Source: an uncultured Clostridia bacterium (GTDB lineage Bacteria > Bacillota > Clostridia > Monoglobales > Monoglobaceae). From it: a DNA stretch of 64,000 nucleotides. Below, one piece after another: positions 61,010-64,000 of this stretch. The position numbers and the translations under genes were made by a program. The stretch is taken from the NCBI GenBank assembly GCA_910580105.1, contig CAJTWN010000010.1, positions 1-64,000 on the forward strand. The letters run 5' to 3'. The notes under the pieces were generated by a model. It saw only the letters and a list, made by a program, of their open reading frames with translations, was not told the origin of the DNA and did no database searches. The stretch's first letter is position 1, and every line of letters starts with the position of its first letter.

Positions 61010-61540
61010 TTGACCAACGAACAGTTTGAACTTTTATTAAATCCTGTTCGTCTTCGGATTCTGCAATACATGGCAGTACATAGGACAGGTGTACCGCGGG
61101 AGATGGCGGCATATTTAACGGATGTGCCCCTGCCGAGTCTGTACCGGCATCTGGGAAAGCTGACAGAAGGCGGTGTGTTGGAAGTGATAGGGGAGAAGAA
61201 GGTTCGCGGTACTGTGGAGAAAACATATCAGATTGCGGAGGATTATTTTGCACCGCCGTCATCCAAGGCGGATGTATACCGACAGATTTATTTGTATCTG
61301 ACAATGATGCTGAAAGAGGTGTCTGCATATTGTGCCCGGGAGGAGAGCGACCCGGCGGCAGACATGTTGTTTCTGGATGCAATCAGTTTCTATGCAACGG
61401 ATAAGGAATACAGTGTTTATCTGGAAGAAAGGGCGCGGCTGGATAAAAAGATGATGGAAAACGAATGGAATCAGGAGCGGAAACACCGCAGTCTGACTGT
61501 GTTGTCCCTGCCTTCTGTCAGAAAGGGGAACAGAATATGA
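61010..61540 (+). CDS. ArsR-like winged-helix transcriptional regulator
   Basis: A 176-residue protein with an N-terminal winged helix (about residues 5-70: LNPVRLRILQYMAVHRTGVPREMAAYL, LPSLYRHLGKLTEGGVLEVIGEKKVRGTVEKTYQ) and a helical C-terminal region of unknown role. I chose the TTG at 61010 because GGGGG lies eight bases before it; the GTG at 61001 overlaps that site. It overlaps the next gene by four bases (ATGA), so the two form one operon, and it probably regulates that hydrolase. Confidence 0.8.
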   Translation: MTNEQFELLLNPVRLRILQYMAVHRTGVPREMAAYLTDVPLPSLYRHLGKLTEGGVLEVIGEKKVRGTVEKTYQIAEDYFAPPSSKADVYRQIYLYLTMMLKEVSAYCAREESDPAADMLFLDAISFYATDKEYSVYLEERARLDKKMMENEWNQERKHRSLTVLSLPSVRKGNRI

Positions 61541-63633
61541 AGAGAGTAAAAAAATATGCGGCGGCATTTCTTGGCATCTGGATGACGGCCTCCGGGTTTT
61601 ATCTTCCGGTACAGGCGGATACAACAATGGTGGAGGATGTGGTTCCGGCGGCGGAGACAGAGGCAATGGATACGGCAGAATTGGCGGATTTGCTTACCGG
61701 GCAGTATGGAGCCGCCAGTGTGCAGTATGCCCTATTGCATGAGGGGGAGATTGTCGGGAGCGGCAGCAGCGGTGTCTATAGCAGGACGGAAAACCGTGCC
61801 CTGACAAAGGAGAATATGTATGGTATTGGCTCGGTCAGCAAGATGTACACGGTGGCTGCAGCGATGAAGCTGGCGGAACAGGGGAAAATACGGCTGGAAG
61901 AGCCGGTGTTTACTTATCTGCCTGAATTTGAGATGGCGGATGAGCGGTATAAGAAAATTACGGTTCAGATGTTGATGAACCATTCCAGTGGTTTGGCAGG
62001 AACGTCCTATGGAAATTCGTTTCTGTTTGGGGATGCGGACAGCTATGCCCATGACCATCTGCTGGAACATTTGAAAAATCAGCGTCTCAAAGCGGAGCCG
62101 GGCGAAATTGCTGTCTATTGCAACGATGGTTTCACATTGCTGGAGCTGGTGGTGGAAAAGGTAAGCGGAATGTCTTTGACAGCGTTCCTTCAGGAAACGT
62201 TTTTTGCGCCGGCAGGGCTGATGGCAAGTAAAACGCCTCAGGATTCTTTTGACCGCTCTCTCCTTGCCAAGACGTATCTGCCGCTGTTTTCCCAGGAGAC
62301 GCCGGAAGACACGGTGGGAATTATCGGAACCGGCGGTATCTATTCCTCCGCAGAGGATTTGTGCAGGTTTGGTGAGATATTAGTCGGTGACCAGCCGGAA
62401 ATTCTTTCGAAAGAGAGCGCTCTGCGGATGATGGAGCCGGAATATAAAAATGGTATCTGGCCGGAGAATGCAGAAAATAATTCCATTGCCTATGGTTTGG
62501 GCTGGGATACGGTTTCTCTTTATCCTTTTGCTGAAGCTGGGATAAAGGCGCTGAACAAAGGTGGTGATACCATGCTTTATCATGGGTCGCTGGTGGTTCT
62601 GCCCGAATATCATATAACGGCTGCCGTACTTTCATCCGGCGGGTCCAGTTTATTTGATACAATGCTGGCGGTTAAAATGATCGAACAATATATGCTTCAG
62701 GAGGGATTGCTGGATGCGCCGCTGCCTGCTGCCACTATTACACCGGTACAAAAACAGCCTATGCCGGAAGAATTCAAGGAATACAGCGGCGTTTATGGCG
62801 CCGCGGGGAATACGATTCAGGTGATTGTGGACAATGATGAACTTCGCGTTCCGCCGGCTGGTGAAGGCGTTCCGGAACAGATTTTTGTCTATGCAGGGGA
62901 TGCAAAGTTTCAAACACCGGATGGGAGTGTGATCTTGTCTTTTGAAACAAAAGAAAACGGCCATACCTACCTGCTGATGGATTCCTATATACAGATTCCC
63001 GGTTTTGGGATGACACGCAGCTTCTCCTATAATGCACAGCGGGTAGAGGCAAATCCTCTTTCTGAGGAAGTTCTTTCGGTTTGGCAGGAACGAAACGGGA
63101 AAAATTATTTTTTGTTGAATGAAAAATATACTTCCCAGCTGATGGTTCTGATGGCGTCGCAAAAGATGACCGTTGACACGGAAAACGGCTATGCAATGGG
63201 TTGTAAAATTATTGACGGGGATCAGGCCGTTAACGTTATGCAAATTCCCATGTCCAATGGGCGTGACACCTTTGACCTGCAATTTGAAAAAGAAGAGGGA
63301 AAAGAGTATTTGTATACCAGAGATATGACGCTGATTTCAGAGGATGGAATTCTTCCCATATACGATGGAATGGATGGGATTTGTACCATTCAGGCGGATG
63401 GGTATACCCGCTGGTATAAAGTGCCGGAGGGAGAGGGAACAAAACAGATGAAGGTTTCTGCCCCGCAAAAAACGGCAATTTTCATCTATGATGATAAGAA
63501 TAATTGTGTAGTAAATAGTGTGATTACAGGAACCGATACGTTTACACTGCCAATGAACGGGAAAATTGCATTCTCCGGTGCAGTTGGAGATGTATTTGAA
63601 ATTTCTGTATATGATGCCGCTGAAGAAAGCTGA
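61537..63633 (+). CDS. Secreted serine hydrolase of the beta-lactamase/PBP (class C-like) family
   Basis: A 698-residue exported protein: signal peptide (KRVKKYAAAFLGIWMTASGFYLPVQA), a class C beta-lactamase-like domain (about 45-410) with SVSK (S-x-x-K, about residue 105), YCN (Y-x-N, about 195) and YHGSLVV near 350 in place of KTG, then about 280 residues of beta-rich C-terminal sequence. Family members are PBPs, esterases or peptidases; true beta-lactamase activity is unlikely given the size. It overlaps the regulator gene upstream and is followed after about 60 bases by a NimA-like gene. Confidence 0.87.
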   Translation: MKRVKKYAAAFLGIWMTASGFYLPVQADTTMVEDVVPAAETEAMDTAELADLLTGQYGAASVQYALLHEGEIVGSGSSGVYSRTENRALTKENMYGIGSVSKMYTVAAAMKLAEQGKIRLEEPVFTYLPEFEMADERYKKITVQMLMNHSSGLAGTSYGNSFLFGDADSYAHDHLLEHLKNQRLKAEPGEIAVYCNDGFTLLELVVEKVSGMSLTAFLQETFFAPAGLMASKTPQDSFDRSLLAKTYLPLFSQETPEDTVGIIGTGGIYSSAEDLCRFGEILVGDQPEILSKESALRMMEPEYKNGIWPENAENNSIAYGLGWDTVSLYPFAEAGIKALNKGGDTMLYHGSLVVLPEYHITAAVLSSGGSSLFDTMLAVKMIEQYMLQEGLLDAPLPAATITPVQKQPMPEEFKEYSGVYGAAGNTIQVIVDNDELRVPPAGEGVPEQIFVYAGDAKFQTPDGSVILSFETKENGHTYLLMDSYIQIPGFGMTRSFSYNAQRVEANPLSEEVLSVWQERNGKNYFLLNEKYTSQLMVLMASQKMTVDTENGYAMGCKIIDGDQAVNVMQIPMSNGRDTFDLQFEKEEGKEYLYTRDMTLISEDGILPIYDGMDGICTIQADGYTRWYKVPEGEGTKQMKVSAPQKTAIFIYDDKNNCVVNSVITGTDTFTLPMNGKIAFSGAVGDVFEISVYDAAEES

Positions 63634-63695
63634 TGGGGGATGAAGTGCGTGTTTTGTCGGCAGCAGAAAGCTGATGTAATAGGGAAGGAGACGGT

Positions 63696-64000
63696 ATGAT
63701 GAGAAGAAAGGACAGAGCGGTCACAGACCGCGGAAAAATCCGGGAGATCATCCGGTCCTGTGCCTGCCTGAGATTGGGGCTTTGGGACGAAGGCGAGGTC
63801 TATATTGTGCCTTTGCATTTTGGCTATGCGGAAGAGGAGGGGAAACAGGTCTTCTATTTCCATGGGGCAAAGGAGGGCAGAAAGAACACCCTGATTGCAA
63901 GGACGCATTCTGCCGGATTTGAGCTGGATACAGGATATGAATTGGTCAGCGGAGCATCGGCCTGTAATTACACAGCACGGTATCAAAGCGTGATAGGAAC
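63696..64000 (+). CDS. Pyridoxamine 5'-phosphate oxidase family protein (NimA-like), 3' end outside the window
   Basis: The first ~101 residues of a split-barrel flavoprotein, cut by the window edge. It starts MMRRKDRAVTDRGKIREIIR, continues CACLRLGLWDEGEVYIVPLHFGY and LYFHGAKEGRK-like sequence (FYFHGAKEGRKNTLI), a pattern typical of the NimA/flavin-binding group related to 5-nitroimidazole resistance reductases. GGAAGGAG precedes the ATG at 63696 (63699 is also possible). It may be the third gene of the HTH-serine hydrolase operon. Confidence 0.8.
   Translation, partial: MMRRKDRAVTDRGKIREIIRSCACLRLGLWDEGEVYIVPLHFGYAEEEGKQVFYFHGAKEGRKNTLIARTHSAGFELDTGYELVSGASACNYTARYQSVIG

Overview
The window looks like chromosome from a fermentative, anaerobic member of the Clostridia (Bacillota), probably an uncultured Oscillospirales-like gut or plant-digesting bacterium. 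The evidence is the gene set (AddB with Fe-S cysteines, SbcCD, FeoA-FeoA-FeoB plus the FeoB-associated Cys-rich protein, the Fe-S scaffold/GGGtGRT pair, an SLH-domain peptidase), strong AGGAGG-type ribosome sites, frequent GTG/TTG starts and TTGACA-N17-TATAAT promoters. The assignment is inference; no rRNA or ribosomal protein gene is present to test it.

Layout. 0.4-2.7 kb: a GH78 alpha-L-rhamnosidase. 2.9-7.1 kb: the Fe-S scaffold/GGGtGRT pair, a secreted protein with twin repeats, and a self-processing P1 peptidase. 7.2-17.5 kb: two ~1,500-residue secreted SGNH acetylesterases (BspA-type LRR, Ig-like, LamG-like and SASA domains), tandemly duplicated around an AraC regulator. 17.6-23.5 kb: a VOC protein, tRNA-Gly(CCC), a sirtuin, cysteine synthase, a PHP phosphoesterase and a pentapeptide-repeat protein, then a palindrome-rich repeat array. 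23.5-31.5 kb: a GH13 amylase, an XRE regulator facing a probable small RNA, a HAD phosphatase, sbcDC and a TetR regulator. 31.7-41.9 kb: an unpaired sensor kinase beside a Na/Pi transporter, addB, a TtcA-like tRNA thiolase, galU and an unpaired polysaccharide ABC permease. 41.9-43.6 kb: an AT-rich, probably transferred patch with a GNAT acetyltransferase. 43.8-46.1 kb: rpiB and phosphoglucomutase. 46.3-47.8 kb: two tandem arrays with exact 114-bp and 72-bp periods. 47.9-51.7 kb: a DtxR-family regulator and the feo operon with three matching operators. 52.1-64 kb: an SLH/VanY-like peptidase, a cytidine-deaminase-like protein, a PcRGLX/YetA-type lyase, a Cys-cluster lipoprotein, an SDR, a GH3 hexosaminidase lipoprotein, an HTH/serine-hydrolase operon and the start of a NimA-like flavoprotein.

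How the genes fit together. The rhamnosidase, the twin acetylesterases and the YetA-type lyase suggest breakdown of rhamnose-rich, acetylated plant polysaccharide such as rhamnogalacturonan; GH13, GH3, phosphoglucomutase, RpiB and GalU link this to sugar-phosphate and nucleotide-sugar metabolism. The feo block is a self-contained Fe(II) uptake unit with a visible regulatory code (GTTAG-N6-CTAAC).

The least-explained material is intergenic: an 85-117 bp three-hairpin repeat just upstream of three unrelated genes in the same orientation, a GTAGGGGCGRCC palindrome family that builds three different tandem arrays, and two promoter-to-terminator units that look like small RNAs.
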